Positions 26,178-35,414 of a stretch of DNA of 64,000 nucleotides are shown here, piece after piece. Below the pieces are notes generated by a model that did no database searches, was not told the DNA's origin, and was given only the letters and a program-made list of their open reading frames with translations. The stretch's first letter is position 1. Every line of letters begins with the position of its first letter. Made by a program: the position numbers and the translations under genes. Origin of the DNA: Pseudoalteromonas piscicida (lineage in GTDB: Bacteria; Pseudomonadota; Gammaproteobacteria; Enterobacterales; Alteromonadaceae); contig NZ_CP021646.1 in the NCBI RefSeq assembly GCF_002208135.1, forward strand, positions 1,347,501 through 1,411,500. Direction: 5' to 3'.

Positions 26178-27810
26178 TAATTTCTCCATTATTTGCGAGT
26201 AGTTGAGTTCGACAGGCGGCGAATATGTCATTTTTTGAATGATAGGTTTTCGAATTAACTTGCGTTAAGCCAAGTAACGTATCGTAAATATTGTCATGGG
26301 AAAGGGGTTGCTGTTTTACAGCGTCAATGCAACCACTATAGTTTTTATTGGTTAGGCGATTACTCCAGTAGATCATCGGGATCTGAGTTTGCTCTTTAGG
26401 TGCTAGACGATATGGAAAGCCATGTAAATATAATCCGGCTTCACCAAGCGATTCGCCATGGTCGGAAACATACAGCATGTTGACTGTTTCTGCGTCTAGC
26501 GAAGACAGTTGTGCAATGATCTTGTGTAACACTAAATCTGTATAGGCGACGGTATTGTCATAAGTGTTAAGTAACTCTTTTGGAGTACAATTTTGGATAT
26601 CGCTGCGTTGGCAATCAGGGATAAATTTTTGCTGTGTTTTGGGGTAGCGACGATAATAAGTTGGTCCATGAGAGCCAATCATGTGTAAGACAACAACGAT
26701 ATTGTTTGTTTTCGCTTTGCTTATTGTAGTCATGAGTGATGGGATAAGCACCTCGTCAAAGCAATATTTACCGTCACACAGCGGGTTATCACTGTTGGTA
26801 TCAATCTGGTAATTCTCGATCCGACTACATACACCTTTACAACTACTATTATTGTCTATCCAAAACACTTCGGCGCCGGCTCTGTGGATCACATCAAGTA
26901 CATTATCTTGGCTCTGAGCCAAACGGCTATTGTATTGTGCTCTATCAAGTCTTGAAAACATACAGGGTACTGAAATTGCTGTCGCTGTGCCACAAGATGA
27001 CATTTTACTGAAATATTTTACGCCGTCTTTTTTGGTGTATTCATTAGTATCGATTTCATAGCCTCCATGTGAAAAGTTACTCGCTCGTGCGGTTTCGCCA
27101 ACAACGATAACAGTAATGTTAGTTCCTGATTTTGGAAACAAAACAGGCGTTTTATCTAGTAATCGAAATGGTAACGGAGGATAAAAATAGTTATCTCTCA
27201 AGTATTTATATCCTGCAATATAAAATGAAAACGGTGTGATATAGCTTGCGACTTCCTTATTGTTTCTGCCAACGGATGCATAGTTTTGATAAAATGTAAA
27301 AGATATTAATGATATAAATGTAATTGAAATGAAATTAATCGAAAGGAAGCTTTTTATTCTTTGCTTAAGAGTTTGTTTGATTTTGTTTTTTGTAAATAAG
27401 TAAGCAGGTATAAATCCGAAAGTTAGAACAAAAATTGTTATGTTTATATTTAGATAAGAAAATGCTTCTCCGGTGTCTGTTTCGATAATGTTTTGCATCA
27501 TGCTTTTATCAAATATGACACCATAGTTTATTGATGCGTACAGCAGCACACTAGATAGTACAATTGTAATGAATAAAAAAGGCCGTACAAAGGTGATTAA
27601 AGAGAACCAACTAAATAGTAACAGTGTGATGAAAAACAGCAAGATAGGGACAGACACTAAAAATAGCCAATCAGACCAGTTCTGTATTGTAGAAACATTA
27701 AATACTTTGATAAAAAAGAGACTATTAAAAGCAATGGTGCAATATAGTGTGGCGAGAACCATCAGGCTAGTATAGCCTGATGGGGAGATATGTTTTAAAA
27801 ATTTAAACAT
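26167..27810 (-). CDS. eptA: Lipid A phosphoethanolamine transferase, EptA/MCR family
   Basis: 547 residues. Five N-terminal membrane helices (about residues 1-170) and a periplasmic sulfatase-like domain. Catalytic and zinc motifs: VVGETARASNFSHGGY (zinc Glu), SSCGTATAISVPCMFS with nucleophile Thr275, HMIGSHGPTYYRRYP, and YVSDHGESLGE (zinc Asp/His). Paired cysteines resemble those forming disulphides in EptA and MCR. It transfers phosphoethanolamine from phosphatidylethanolamine to lipid A phosphates, lowering the negative charge and binding of cationic peptides such as polymyxin. A PmrA-box-like motif lies 57-73 bases upstream, pointing to control by the two-component system at 29992-32054. 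Confidence 0.94.
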   Translation of the reverse strand: MFKFLKHISPSGYTSLMVLATLYCTIAFNSLFFIKVFNVSTIQNWSDWLFLVSVPILLFFITLLLFSWFSLITFVRPFLFITIVLSSVLLYASINYGVIFDKSMMQNIIETDTGEAFSYLNINITIFVLTFGFIPAYLFTKNKIKQTLKQRIKSFLSINFISITFISLISFTFYQNYASVGRNNKEVASYITPFSFYIAGYKYLRDNYFYPPLPFRLLDKTPVLFPKSGTNITVIVVGETARASNFSHGGYEIDTNEYTKKDGVKYFSKMSSCGTATAISVPCMFSRLDRAQYNSRLAQSQDNVLDVIHRAGAEVFWIDNNSSCKGVCSRIENYQIDTNSDNPLCDGKYCFDEVLIPSLMTTISKAKTNNIVVVLHMIGSHGPTYYRRYPKTQQKFIPDCQRSDIQNCTPKELLNTYDNTVAYTDLVLHKIIAQLSSLDAETVNMLYVSDHGESLGEAGLYLHGFPYRLAPKEQTQIPMIYWSNRLTNKNYSGCIDAVKQQPLSHDNIYDTLLGLTQVNSKTYHSKNDIFAACRTQLLANNGEINAF

Positions 27811-27866
27811 ATCGAACTCCTGACTAGAAAATAAAAACTAAGTTATCTTTATTTTCTATAGAAATA

Positions 27867-27883
27867 CTTAAGGTAACCTTATG
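27867..27883 (-). promoter_or_regulatory. PmrA-box-like site upstream of eptA
   Basis: Plus-strand reading CTTAAG-GTAAC-CTTATG: two hexamers 11 bases apart, close to the PmrA consensus (YTTAAK-N5-YTTAAK). It sits in the 75-base gap upstream of eptA-dgkA. Confidence 0.5.
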
Positions 27884-27885
27884 CT

Positions 27886-29829
27886 TTAGTCTTTTAATCG
27901 ATAAATTTGCTCCAGGTAGGCCAAGTTACTAAATAATACATGAGATAGTGCTTTTTCTTTCAAATCAGCAGAGTGAGTTATATTCACCAGTGGTTTTTGC
28001 GTCTTAGTCGCCGTGTCATATCGCCAATAACTCACTTTCTTGCCAGGCATCAAAATGGCTGCTTTGTCATCTTCAATGTAGGCAAAATTATCGTAATATT
28101 GCATCATCGCTCTTTGCACTGGGTATTGTTTGGTTAAGTCAAAACCAAGCATAGGTGTTGGGCGCTCAACCCCTATTAAAGAAAGCAAAGTGACAGGTAA
28201 ATCAATTTGGCTGACCAATCTTTTATCTTGTTTTTGATTAAAGTCTGAATTCAAAATAACGGCTGGAATATGAAAAGACTTGATAGGGACGGGCTCGGAT
28301 CCATACACCCTGACATCATGATCTGCAACGACTAAAAAGACAGTATCCTGCCAATAACGACTTTGCTTGGCCTTATCAATAAACTTCCCGAGCGCATAGT
28401 CGGCGTACTTGATTGCGAGATCTCGTGCGGGCTTATCACTTTGGTGATTTGTTGGTAGCTTTACTTTCCCGTCAGGAATTTCAAACGGGTCGTGATTGCT
28501 AGATGTAAAGATCAAACTAAAAAATGGCTTTTTTTCTTCACTGAGCTGAGTTAGTTCTTTATCCGCTTGATTAAACAGATCTTCGTCGCTGGCGCCCCAA
28601 GACGCAACAAATTCTGGGTTTTCAATATCATCAAAGTCAACGATACGTTGAAAGCCGTTTCCTAAGAAGAAGCTTTTCATGTTATCGAAGTGGCTTTCGC
28701 CACCATAAATAAACTGTGTGGTATAGCTTTCTTTGGCTAAAATATCCGCTAACGTACAAAACTGTTGCTGAGACTTTGAAAGCTTAACAACGGAGCGTGA
28801 CGGTGAGGGTACAAAGCCGGTAATAACGGCTTCAATTCCACGAACCGATCGGGTGCCCGTTGCGTATAGGTTCTCCAGCCCCCAGCCTTCTTGATACAGT
28901 TTATCTAGCTCTGGGGTTAGATTTGCTCCCCCTAGCGAGCTTACAAAACGCGCGCCTAAGCTTTCTTCTAAGATAATCACTAAATTTTTCTTCTGACCCT
29001 GATGGTACGCTGGATTGATGGCTAGGGTAGGAAGTATATTTGAGATAAAATCTTGTCTGTAACTTGCTTTTCTTACCGTATCAATAATCTTTTCTTTGGA
29101 TAACGAACCATAAAGTGCACTGGCACTTTTTTCGCTGCCCATATTTTTTGCTGCGAACGCAACACTGTAAGCAGAGTTGATGGTCAGCGAATTAACCAAT
29201 GCATCTTGTGAGAAGTAGACGGTTGCAGGATTAAGCGGTCTATGGCCCAGAGTGCCTCGCGCCAACAACACTAAACAGATAAGGCTACAAAAAGTAGAGA
29301 TAGCCATATTTCGTTTTGATGGTACTTCACTTCCAATGCGAGGAAAATACTTCAAGGTGGCAACTAAAGCCAAAGTACATAAAAGTAGAGTGAATATCAC
29401 AGTGCCCAAGTGGCCACTCCACAACATTGAAATGACTTCTTTGGGGTAAATCAGATACTCAATAAATAAACGGTTTGGTCTGATGTCGTATTGCAAAATA
29501 AATGCAGGAGTTGCAGCTTCGAGTAGTAGGACAAATACAATACCCAATGCAATATATCCCCTTACTAGCGCGGCAAGTAAGGGCTGCAATGGTTTGGGCA
29601 TAAAATAGTGCGTGACCATTAACAACAAGAGCGGTATCGCAAGATAAGCGGTAGTACTCAAATCAACTCGCAGGCCTGATATCACAAAGGTCAAAGGATC
29701 AGAACCAGTCATTCTCTCTAACATCCAAGCCGATAGTCCTAAACGGCTAAGCGTCAAAATCAGCAACACGGAAAGGAGAAAAACCACGAAAGGTTTTGCA
29801 TAAGGAGTTGAAAATTGTACTTTGTTCAT
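27886..29829 (-). CDS. LTA-synthase-type phosphoglycerol transferase (sulfatase fold)
   Basis: 647 residues. Five membrane helices in the first 190 residues, then a periplasmic sulfatase-like catalytic domain: NLVIILEESLGARFV (metal Glu), the nucleophile segment ATGTRSVRGIEAVITGF, FFSLIFTSSNHDPFEIP and VFLVVADHDVR (metal Asp/His). Family members transfer sn-glycerol-1-phosphate from phosphatidylglycerol to lipoteichoic acid in Gram-positives, or to periplasmic glucans (OpgB) in Gram-negatives. The substrate here is unknown, an envelope glycan or lipid A being possible. It is transcribed divergently from the response regulator, with two PmrA-box-like motifs between them, and lies just upstream of eptA. 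Confidence 0.87.
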   Translation of the reverse strand: MNKVQFSTPYAKPFVVFLLSVLLILTLSRLGLSAWMLERMTGSDPLTFVISGLRVDLSTTAYLAIPLLLLMVTHYFMPKPLQPLLAALVRGYIALGIVFVLLLEAATPAFILQYDIRPNRLFIEYLIYPKEVISMLWSGHLGTVIFTLLLCTLALVATLKYFPRIGSEVPSKRNMAISTFCSLICLVLLARGTLGHRPLNPATVYFSQDALVNSLTINSAYSVAFAAKNMGSEKSASALYGSLSKEKIIDTVRKASYRQDFISNILPTLAINPAYHQGQKKNLVIILEESLGARFVSSLGGANLTPELDKLYQEGWGLENLYATGTRSVRGIEAVITGFVPSPSRSVVKLSKSQQQFCTLADILAKESYTTQFIYGGESHFDNMKSFFLGNGFQRIVDFDDIENPEFVASWGASDEDLFNQADKELTQLSEEKKPFFSLIFTSSNHDPFEIPDGKVKLPTNHQSDKPARDLAIKYADYALGKFIDKAKQSRYWQDTVFLVVADHDVRVYGSEPVPIKSFHIPAVILNSDFNQKQDKRLVSQIDLPVTLLSLIGVERPTPMLGFDLTKQYPVQRAMMQYYDNFAYIEDDKAAILMPGKKVSYWRYDTATKTQKPLVNITHSADLKEKALSHVLFSNLAYLEQIYRLKD

Positions 29830-29875
29830 AGAGTGTTTAAATTAGTGATTCTTATCACAACCCTATCCGATGAAA

Positions 29876-29892
29876 CTTAAGAAAAGCTTAGG
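29876..29892 (-). promoter_or_regulatory. PmrA-box-like site in the divergent promoter region (1)
   Basis: CTTAAG-AAAAG-CTTAGG, hexamers 11 bases apart, 47 bases upstream of the phosphoglycerol transferase start. Likely binding site of the neighbouring response regulator. Confidence 0.5.
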
Positions 29893-29925
29893 ACATCCTT
29901 CAGAATTAGCGAAAGTTGAAGCTCT

Positions 29926-29942
29926 CTTTAGCGAATCTTAAG
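29926..29942 (+). promoter_or_regulatory. PmrA-box-like site in the divergent promoter region (2)
   Basis: CTTTAG-CGAAT-CTTAAG, 50 bases upstream of the response regulator start; suggests autoregulation of the two-component operon. It is the least perfect of the four motifs. Confidence 0.42.
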
Positions 29943-29991
29943 TTTGAGCAACTAAGCTATGTGATATTAAGCACTAGCCAAAGGTTTATTT

Positions 29992-30669
29992 ATGAATGTG
30001 TTACTGATTGAAGATTCTGAATCATTGCGTCGCAGCTTAACCTTAGGGCTCTCAAAGCTGGGCTTTACGGTGGATGATACGGCGGATGGTTCTAGTGGTT
30101 TGAGTATGGCGCTGATGGATCATTATGACGTAATTATTTTAGATATCATGTTACCCAGTTTGGATGGCATAAGTGTACTTAAAGCCCTAAGACAGCAGAA
30201 GAATGACACTCGAGTGTTGGTGTTGTCAGCAAAGTCACAACCTGAAGACCGAGTGCTGGGTTTATTAAGTGGTGCAGACGACTATCTCGCCAAGCCCTTT
30301 TCGTTTGATGAGCTGCATGCACGGCTATTAACGCTAATGAGAAGAGGAGCATTTAAACAAGATGGTGATGAAATCGTGCATGGTTTCTTAACCATTGACT
30401 TGCAGCTAAAGTCTGCGTTAATTGCGGGGCAGCGGATAGACTTAACACCCAATGAGTATAAAATTTTGGAATGTTTGTTTACCAATCAAAATAAGATTAT
30501 TACTCCGGAAAAACTGAGTACTTATATAACAGGCAATTTTGATAGTGTGTCGAAAAATGCCATCGAAGCACACCTTTCTTCGCTACGCAAAAAGGTCAAA
30601 GCATTGGGACAATGTTTGCCGGTCAAAACTAAACGCGGGTTTGGATATTATGTTGAGCAACTACCATGA
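29992..30669 (+). CDS. OmpR/PhoB-family response regulator (PmrA/QseB-like)
   Basis: 225 residues. Receiver domain with the acidic pair at the N-terminus (LIEDSES), phospho-acceptor Asp51 (IILDIMLPSLDG) and the conserved Lys in LAKPFSFDEL. The C-terminal winged-helix DNA-binding domain ends in LPVKTKRGFGYYVEQLP. It is translationally coupled to the histidine kinase (ATGA overlap at 30666-30669). Divergent envelope-modification genes and the direct-repeat motifs around it make it the probable regulator of eptA, the phosphoglycerol transferase and the Omp85-like gene, comparable to PmrA or the Vibrio CarR/VprA systems. Confidence 0.92.
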   Translation: MNVLLIEDSESLRRSLTLGLSKLGFTVDDTADGSSGLSMALMDHYDVIILDIMLPSLDGISVLKALRQQKNDTRVLVLSAKSQPEDRVLGLLSGADDYLAKPFSFDELHARLLTLMRRGAFKQDGDEIVHGFLTIDLQLKSALIAGQRIDLTPNEYKILECLFTNQNKIITPEKLSTYITGNFDSVSKNAIEAHLSSLRKKVKALGQCLPVKTKRGFGYYVEQLP

Positions 30670-32054
30670 AGTCGATCCGAGGGAACTTAGTTAGAACATT
30701 ATCAATTACCATTACAGGTGTTGTAGTCGCCATTTTACTCGCCACAGATTTGGCTGTTGACTCTTGGATTGACTCACAATTCGACAAAGCGATGCGTACA
30801 AAAGTTGGCATGCTGATGGCGCTCGTCTCTGAAGATGAAGATCATCTAGAACTACACTTTTCTGGTGAGTTTTTACCTGAATTTACTGGTAATATTGAAC
30901 CCGAATACTACCAAATCTGGTTGAACGACCGAGTTTTTGCACGTTCTGACAGCTTAGATCTTTTCTCACAACACGAGTTACCCTATTTGTCGTTACCACT
31001 TGGTGAGAGTAAAGTGGTAAGCGAAACGCTACCAGACGGTCGGGCGGGACGTATCATATATACCCGCTTTATTCCGCAAATTCATACACTAACAGGGGAA
31101 AAGAAATCTTTTGACGACGAACTTGTCATTGCCTACGCGGCTTCGTCGGAGGAGCTGGACTTTATTCTTTGGCTCATTGATATCGTTTTTATCGTGACTA
31201 TCGTATGTGTTGTGGTGTTTATTCGCGTCTTTGTTCGTAAAACGGTCGATGTTGGTCTCGCGCCGTTGAATAGTATGAACGCTCAGATAGCCAAACTAAA
31301 TTTCTCTAAAGATTCAGACACGATAGTATTAGAAAAACCAGTCTCTGAGCTATTACCCGTTGAGCAAAGCTTAAACCGTTTTATTGTTGAAAACAGACAA
31401 TTGTACTTGCGAGAAAAACGCTTAACCTCAGATATTTCGCATGAATTAAAAACGCCCATTACGGAGCTCATTAATTTGGCGGAAGTCATTTCACGTTTCC
31501 CTGAAGACAATGAATTGACGGATGACTTTGTGCCAGAAGTATTAAGAATAAGTCAGCGGATGAAAAACATCGTCACCAATGTGATGTTGCTACATAAATA
31601 CGAACAGATAAAGCTACCTAAAGAAGATGAGGTTGATGTATTGCAAGTCGTCAATCGTTCGATTGGTGAGATAAATTTTGATGACGTTGAGCTCCAGACT
31701 ACTCACGCAGAATGTCCAATTCAGACAAACTTAATGGCGGTCGAGAGCATTATTGGTAACTTACTAAAAAACGCCAAGCGTCATCGTGTACAGAACTCTA
31801 AAGCACTTATCGTCGTTGAAAAAGGGGCGACGGATGGGATAAATGTTCGAGTGAGCAATCAGGTTTCAGGCGAGCTCGAAAACGTGAATTTAGCACAGTT
31901 ATTTGAGCCACTTTGGCAAAGCGACCAGTCGAGAAGCGCGAATGATTGCTTTGGCTTAGGGTTGCCTATTGCGAGGGCCTTCGCTGAAGCCATTGACGCG
32001 GAACTCACTGTTGTGTTGGAAGGGAGCACCATCACCTTTACATTGACCCTTTGA
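30666..32054 (+). CDS. Sensor histidine kinase paired with the response regulator
   Basis: 462 residues. Two membrane helices (about 12-32 and 166-190) enclose a periplasmic sensor of about 130 residues rich in acidic residues (SEDEDHLELHFSGEF, EPEYYQIWLND). That acidity is compatible with sensing cations or cationic peptides, as in PmrB and PhoQ, but this is inference. The H-box (SDISHELKTPITEL) has the phospho-accepting His259; the N-box is GNLLKNAKRHR and the G-box CFGLGLPIARAFAEA. It is cotranscribed with the response regulator. Confidence 0.92.
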   Translation: MKSIRGNLVRTLSITITGVVVAILLATDLAVDSWIDSQFDKAMRTKVGMLMALVSEDEDHLELHFSGEFLPEFTGNIEPEYYQIWLNDRVFARSDSLDLFSQHELPYLSLPLGESKVVSETLPDGRAGRIIYTRFIPQIHTLTGEKKSFDDELVIAYAASSEELDFILWLIDIVFIVTIVCVVVFIRVFVRKTVDVGLAPLNSMNAQIAKLNFSKDSDTIVLEKPVSELLPVEQSLNRFIVENRQLYLREKRLTSDISHELKTPITELINLAEVISRFPEDNELTDDFVPEVLRISQRMKNIVTNVMLLHKYEQIKLPKEDEVDVLQVVNRSIGEINFDDVELQTTHAECPIQTNLMAVESIIGNLLKNAKRHRVQNSKALIVVEKGATDGINVRVSNQVSGELENVNLAQLFEPLWQSDQSRSANDCFGLGLPIARAFAEAIDAELTVVLEGSTITFTLTL

Positions 32055-32062
32055 AGCGCTAT

Positions 32063-33721
32063 TTAAAAGTGAGTTTCCACTGATAAACCAAGTTCCCAGC
32101 TGTCAACTTCAGGATAGTTACTCAATGGTTTAGTAAAGTCTATATGTACTACGTTTTCGTTACTTGAACGCGCTGAATATAAACGGACCCCGAGTCCTAC
32201 ACTGCCTAGCGTTTTATCGCTGATATTAGGGTGTTGAATATTCCCAGATGCTTTTCCCATATCAACAAAGCCAACGAATCCCAAATCAACAAGCTGATAA
32301 ATATTAATGTTAGGGTACATACGGAGTTCGAATGAGGATTTGACCGTTTGCGTACCTTGTTGGTAGCTTTGTGGGAAGCCACGGATCCCTTCTTCTCCAC
32401 CGAGTGCAAGAGGACGCTCGGCAAACTCCTCGTTTTGCCACGCGGCAATGACATCAGCATAAAAAGCAAAACTATCGCTCCAGCGATAATTTACCTTTGC
32501 AGCGAGAGTAGACCATACTCTATCACCTTGCTGCGTGCCGATTTGGGCATTGGTTGATGCTTTAAATCGGTATAAGACATCATCATTAAATAACCATGCT
32601 TTGCTGGCTGAAAACTCCCAAATTGAGCCAACTCCATCCGCTTCGGTATCAATACCTGCTTTGGCCGCAAGTGACCATCCGAGGTTGAAATCTTCACTGT
32701 GATTGATTAAGTCTACATCCTGCAGCACGATATAATTATCTTCGATATATTGAAGGCTTATCCAAGGTGCTAACAGCTTGAAGTCATTAAGGTTATTTCT
32801 TATGGCCAAGAGTGGCTCGTCGTAGCTGACATCTTGGTAATCGACACCGGCTATCCACCTTAGTGTGGTGGTATTGGTTTGCTGCCACAAACGGCCATAA
32901 GCAAACTGCGCAGATGTACCGTTATATCGAAACTGACTTTCTGTTTGACCGTTATGATAGATAGAAGTCGTTTGGTCTTGTGCATTAACATAAGCGCGAT
33001 ACAACAAAGAGCTTGAGCGCTGGTAGAAAGGTTGATAAATGTCAGTCATAAATATTTGACCGTCATCATAATCATCTGCTTGCACCGTTATCATGGCATG
33101 CGGTTGCCATGGTGCAGGCATTTGCAACACAGTATGGTAACCGGAACGTTCATGATCAGATTTGTATTTTACGGATGCTCTAATGCCATACCCTAACAAG
33201 TTTTCTTCTTTAAACCCCAAACTTAACTTATTGTTTCCACTACTTCGGCCAAAGTTGACACTGGGTAGCAAACTCCAAGTGTCCCACGTTTGCACTGATA
33301 TTTTCTGTGGCTCGGCACTGCTGCAAGGCTTGGCGTAGTTGATTTTCGCCTCTCTGATGTATTTTTTAGCGCGCAAGATCCGCTCAGCCTCTAAAATATC
33401 GGCCTCGCTGACGAGGTCACCAGCCTGAAAAGGGAGCTGAGAAGCGATAGTCGCATCTCGCGTTTCTATATGCAGCCAGTTTACGAAATCATGGAAAGAG
33501 TTCGTTTCTGGGTCGTCTGGGTTAAAAATAGGGTTTGAGTTTATTTCGATAGACTCGATTTTGATGTTTTTGTCTTGGCTTGCTTTATCTGTCTGTCGGG
33601 CCATTTTATTACGATGTTCAGCGTTATTATTGCAAAGGGAGTCGATGCTAAATGGGTCACCTGCAAACGCAGGATTGATCGAAGTGACTAACACGAATAC
33701 CGCAACGGTTTTGGCTGGCAT
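32063..33721 (-). CDS. Omp85/BamA-superfamily outer-membrane protein with a POTRA-like domain
   Basis: 552 residues. The signal peptide [20 protein letters not shown] is followed by about 100 residues resembling one POTRA domain ([18 protein letters not shown], then [24 protein letters not shown]), then a beta-barrel with alternating aromatic strands. The [13 protein letters not shown] segment matches the conserved RGF loop motif of Omp85 proteins, and the C-terminal [11 protein letters not shown] ends in Phe. Family members insert or export proteins or lipids at the outer membrane; the single POTRA suggests a specialised one. GGAG 7 bases upstream supports the ATG at 33721. A perfect PmrA-type box lies 52 bases upstream, and it is convergent with the histidine kinase gene. 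Confidence 0.78.
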   Translation of the reverse strand: MPAKTVAVFVLVTSINPAFAGDPFSIDSLCNNNAEHRNKMARQTDKASQDKNIKIESIEINSNPIFNPDDPETNSFHDFVNWLHIETRDATIASQLPFQAGDLVSEADILEAERILRAKKYIREAKINYAKPCSSAEPQKISVQTWDTWSLLPSVNFGRSSGNNKLSLGFKEENLLGYGIRASVKYKSDHERSGYHTVLQMPAPWQPHAMITVQADDYDDGQIFMTDIYQPFYQRSSSLLYRAYVNAQDQTTSIYHNGQTESQFRYNGTSAQFAYGRLWQQTNTTTLRWIAGVDYQDVSYDEPLLAIRNNLNDFKLLAPWISLQYIEDNYIVLQDVDLINHSEDFNLGWSLAAKAGIDTEADGVGSIWEFSASKAWLFNDDVLYRFKASTNAQIGTQQGDRVWSTLAAKVNYRWSDSFAFYADVIAAWQNEEFAERPLALGGEEGIRGFPQSYQQGTQTVKSSFELRMYPNINIYQLVDLGFVGFVDMGKASGNIQHPNISDKTLGSVGLGVRLYSARSSNENVVHIDFTKPLSNYPEVDSWELGLSVETHF

Positions 33722-33772
33722 ATATGCTCCAACTGAAAAATATCAAGCTACGCTGAAACATATATGCCGATA

Positions 33773-33789
33773 CTTAAGAAAGGCTTAAG
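33773..33789 (-). promoter_or_regulatory. Perfect PmrA-type box upstream of the Omp85-like gene
   Basis: CTTAAG-AAAGG-CTTAAG, exact match to the CTTAAG-N5-CTTAAG form of the PmrA consensus, 52 bases before the start codon. It is the best of four such motifs in this module. Confidence 0.6.
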
Positions 33790-33863
33790 AAAAATTAAAG
33801 AATGAGTTAATCGCCAAGGTATGCGAATTTTTCATGCTTAAATTTTGGATCTAAGAACAGTGT

Positions 33864-35159
33864 TTATAGTTCTCCAGTAAATAAGCGTCTATGCGTCTTT
33901 CTTGCATACTCATCAGACATGCCACCAAGATAGTCCGCTAACACGCGCATTTGTTGCGTTTCATCGGTTGCTTGCTGATACAATGTTTGGGTTGTATATG
34001 GCAATAAGCGCATGGGATCACTAGCAAAAACTTCAAATAAATCAATAAGCAGGTTCTGACCACTAAATTCAATTTGCTGCATCTTAGGTTCACGAATTAA
34101 TCTTCGATACACAAACACTTTTAATACTTGCAGGATTTCCTGAAATTCAGGGGACATCTCAACGGTAAAATGAAGTAGGGCAGAGTTAAAACCTGAGTCT
34201 TGAACGGTGAGTTTACAGTGCACGATAAACAGGTTGACGAGTTCACCTATGGTATCTTTACGATCCGATTCATCTTCTGAAAATAAACTCTCGCTCACGC
34301 GCTGTAAGTTTCGCTTTAACCAAGGAGAGTCTAACTTTTGTAATTCAGGCAGAGCAAAATCATGCCATGCTGCCTCGTTAAGGGTCTCGGTTGCAATCGC
34401 ATCTTCTAAATCATGAACTGCATAGGCGATGTCATCAGCATATTCCATGATTGCGCAATCTAACGATTTAAACTTAGTTTTACGACGGAAAGTATCTTTT
34501 ACCTCAGTTTCCTGCAACTTTACTTGGTCGTTTTGAGAGAATGGAGAGAGGATCCAGTCAAATACCGATTGGTCACATTGATAAATACCTTTCGCTGGCA
34601 GCCAATCACTAGACAGTATATATTTTCGACTTTGTGTTTGCGTTGGTTGGTGATACCAAAGCGCGTCGATTAGTGCAGGATATTTAATAAAACCCAGCAA
34701 GGTGCGGCGTGTTAAGTTCATGCCATAACCTTTAGTATAAGGTTCCAATTTAGTGACAATACGTAAGGTTTGGGCGTTGCCTTCAAACCCTCCGTGATCA
34801 CGCATAAGGTAATTAAGTGCTATTTCTCCACCATGACCGAATGGAGGATGGCCGATGTCGTGTGCTAGACACAAAGTTTCAATAAGACTTGTAGAAGGAA
34901 AGTGTTCAAATTCAGGGTGCTGTTTTCTTAAATGGCGCAACAGACCGCTACCTATTTGCGATACTTCCAAAGAGTGCGTTAGGCGAGTCCGATAAAAGTC
35001 GTTAACGCCGATTGCCATAATTTGGGTTTTGGCTTGCAAGCGCCTAAAGGCCGCGGCATGTATGATCCTAGAACGATCTATTTGCCATGCAGAACGATTG
35101 TCATTTGGCCGATTTTTTTGCTGCGATAGCAGACGCTGTTGCCAAGCGTTAGCCGTCAT
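33864..35159 (-). CDS. dGTP triphosphohydrolase-like HD protein
   Basis: 431 residues, the length of the shorter (type 2) deoxyguanosinetriphosphate triphosphohydrolase-like proteins. The HD metal site is complete: TRLTHSLEVSQIGSGL (first His), LAHDIGHPPFGHGGEIAL (His-Asp) and EYADDIAYAVHDLEDA (last Asp). The N-terminal DRSRIIHAAAFRRLQAKTQ is also typical. It would hydrolyse dNTPs to nucleosides and triphosphate in the cytoplasm. Related enzymes have been linked to phage defence by dNTP depletion, but no defence genes are adjacent, so a housekeeping role is more likely. It stands alone. Confidence 0.88.
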   Translation of the reverse strand: MTANAWQQRLLSQQKNRPNDNRSAWQIDRSRIIHAAAFRRLQAKTQIMAIGVNDFYRTRLTHSLEVSQIGSGLLRHLRKQHPEFEHFPSTSLIETLCLAHDIGHPPFGHGGEIALNYLMRDHGGFEGNAQTLRIVTKLEPYTKGYGMNLTRRTLLGFIKYPALIDALWYHQPTQTQSRKYILSSDWLPAKGIYQCDQSVFDWILSPFSQNDQVKLQETEVKDTFRRKTKFKSLDCAIMEYADDIAYAVHDLEDAIATETLNEAAWHDFALPELQKLDSPWLKRNLQRVSESLFSEDESDRKDTIGELVNLFIVHCKLTVQDSGFNSALLHFTVEMSPEFQEILQVLKVFVYRRLIREPKMQQIEFSGQNLLIDLFEVFASDPMRLLPYTTQTLYQQATDETQQMRVLADYLGGMSDEYARKTHRRLFTGEL

Positions 35160-35414
35160 ACTTCTAATCCTTTTTCTTTATATCTTAAACTCGTCTAAAC
35201 TATGTACGATAACTGAACGAAAATTCGCGTTTAATTACGGCTTTTGATATTATCAGCCGCTATTTTTGAATACTGTTATTTTGGCGCAATTTATCAACGC
35301 CCTATCAAACTATAGTAACAGAATAAAACTGTTATTGAGCGGGCTTGAGAAAAGTTCTTAGAGACTTAGGGAAAGAGACTCCGTTTCCAGAACAACGCCA
35401 CTGCGAGGAGAAGT

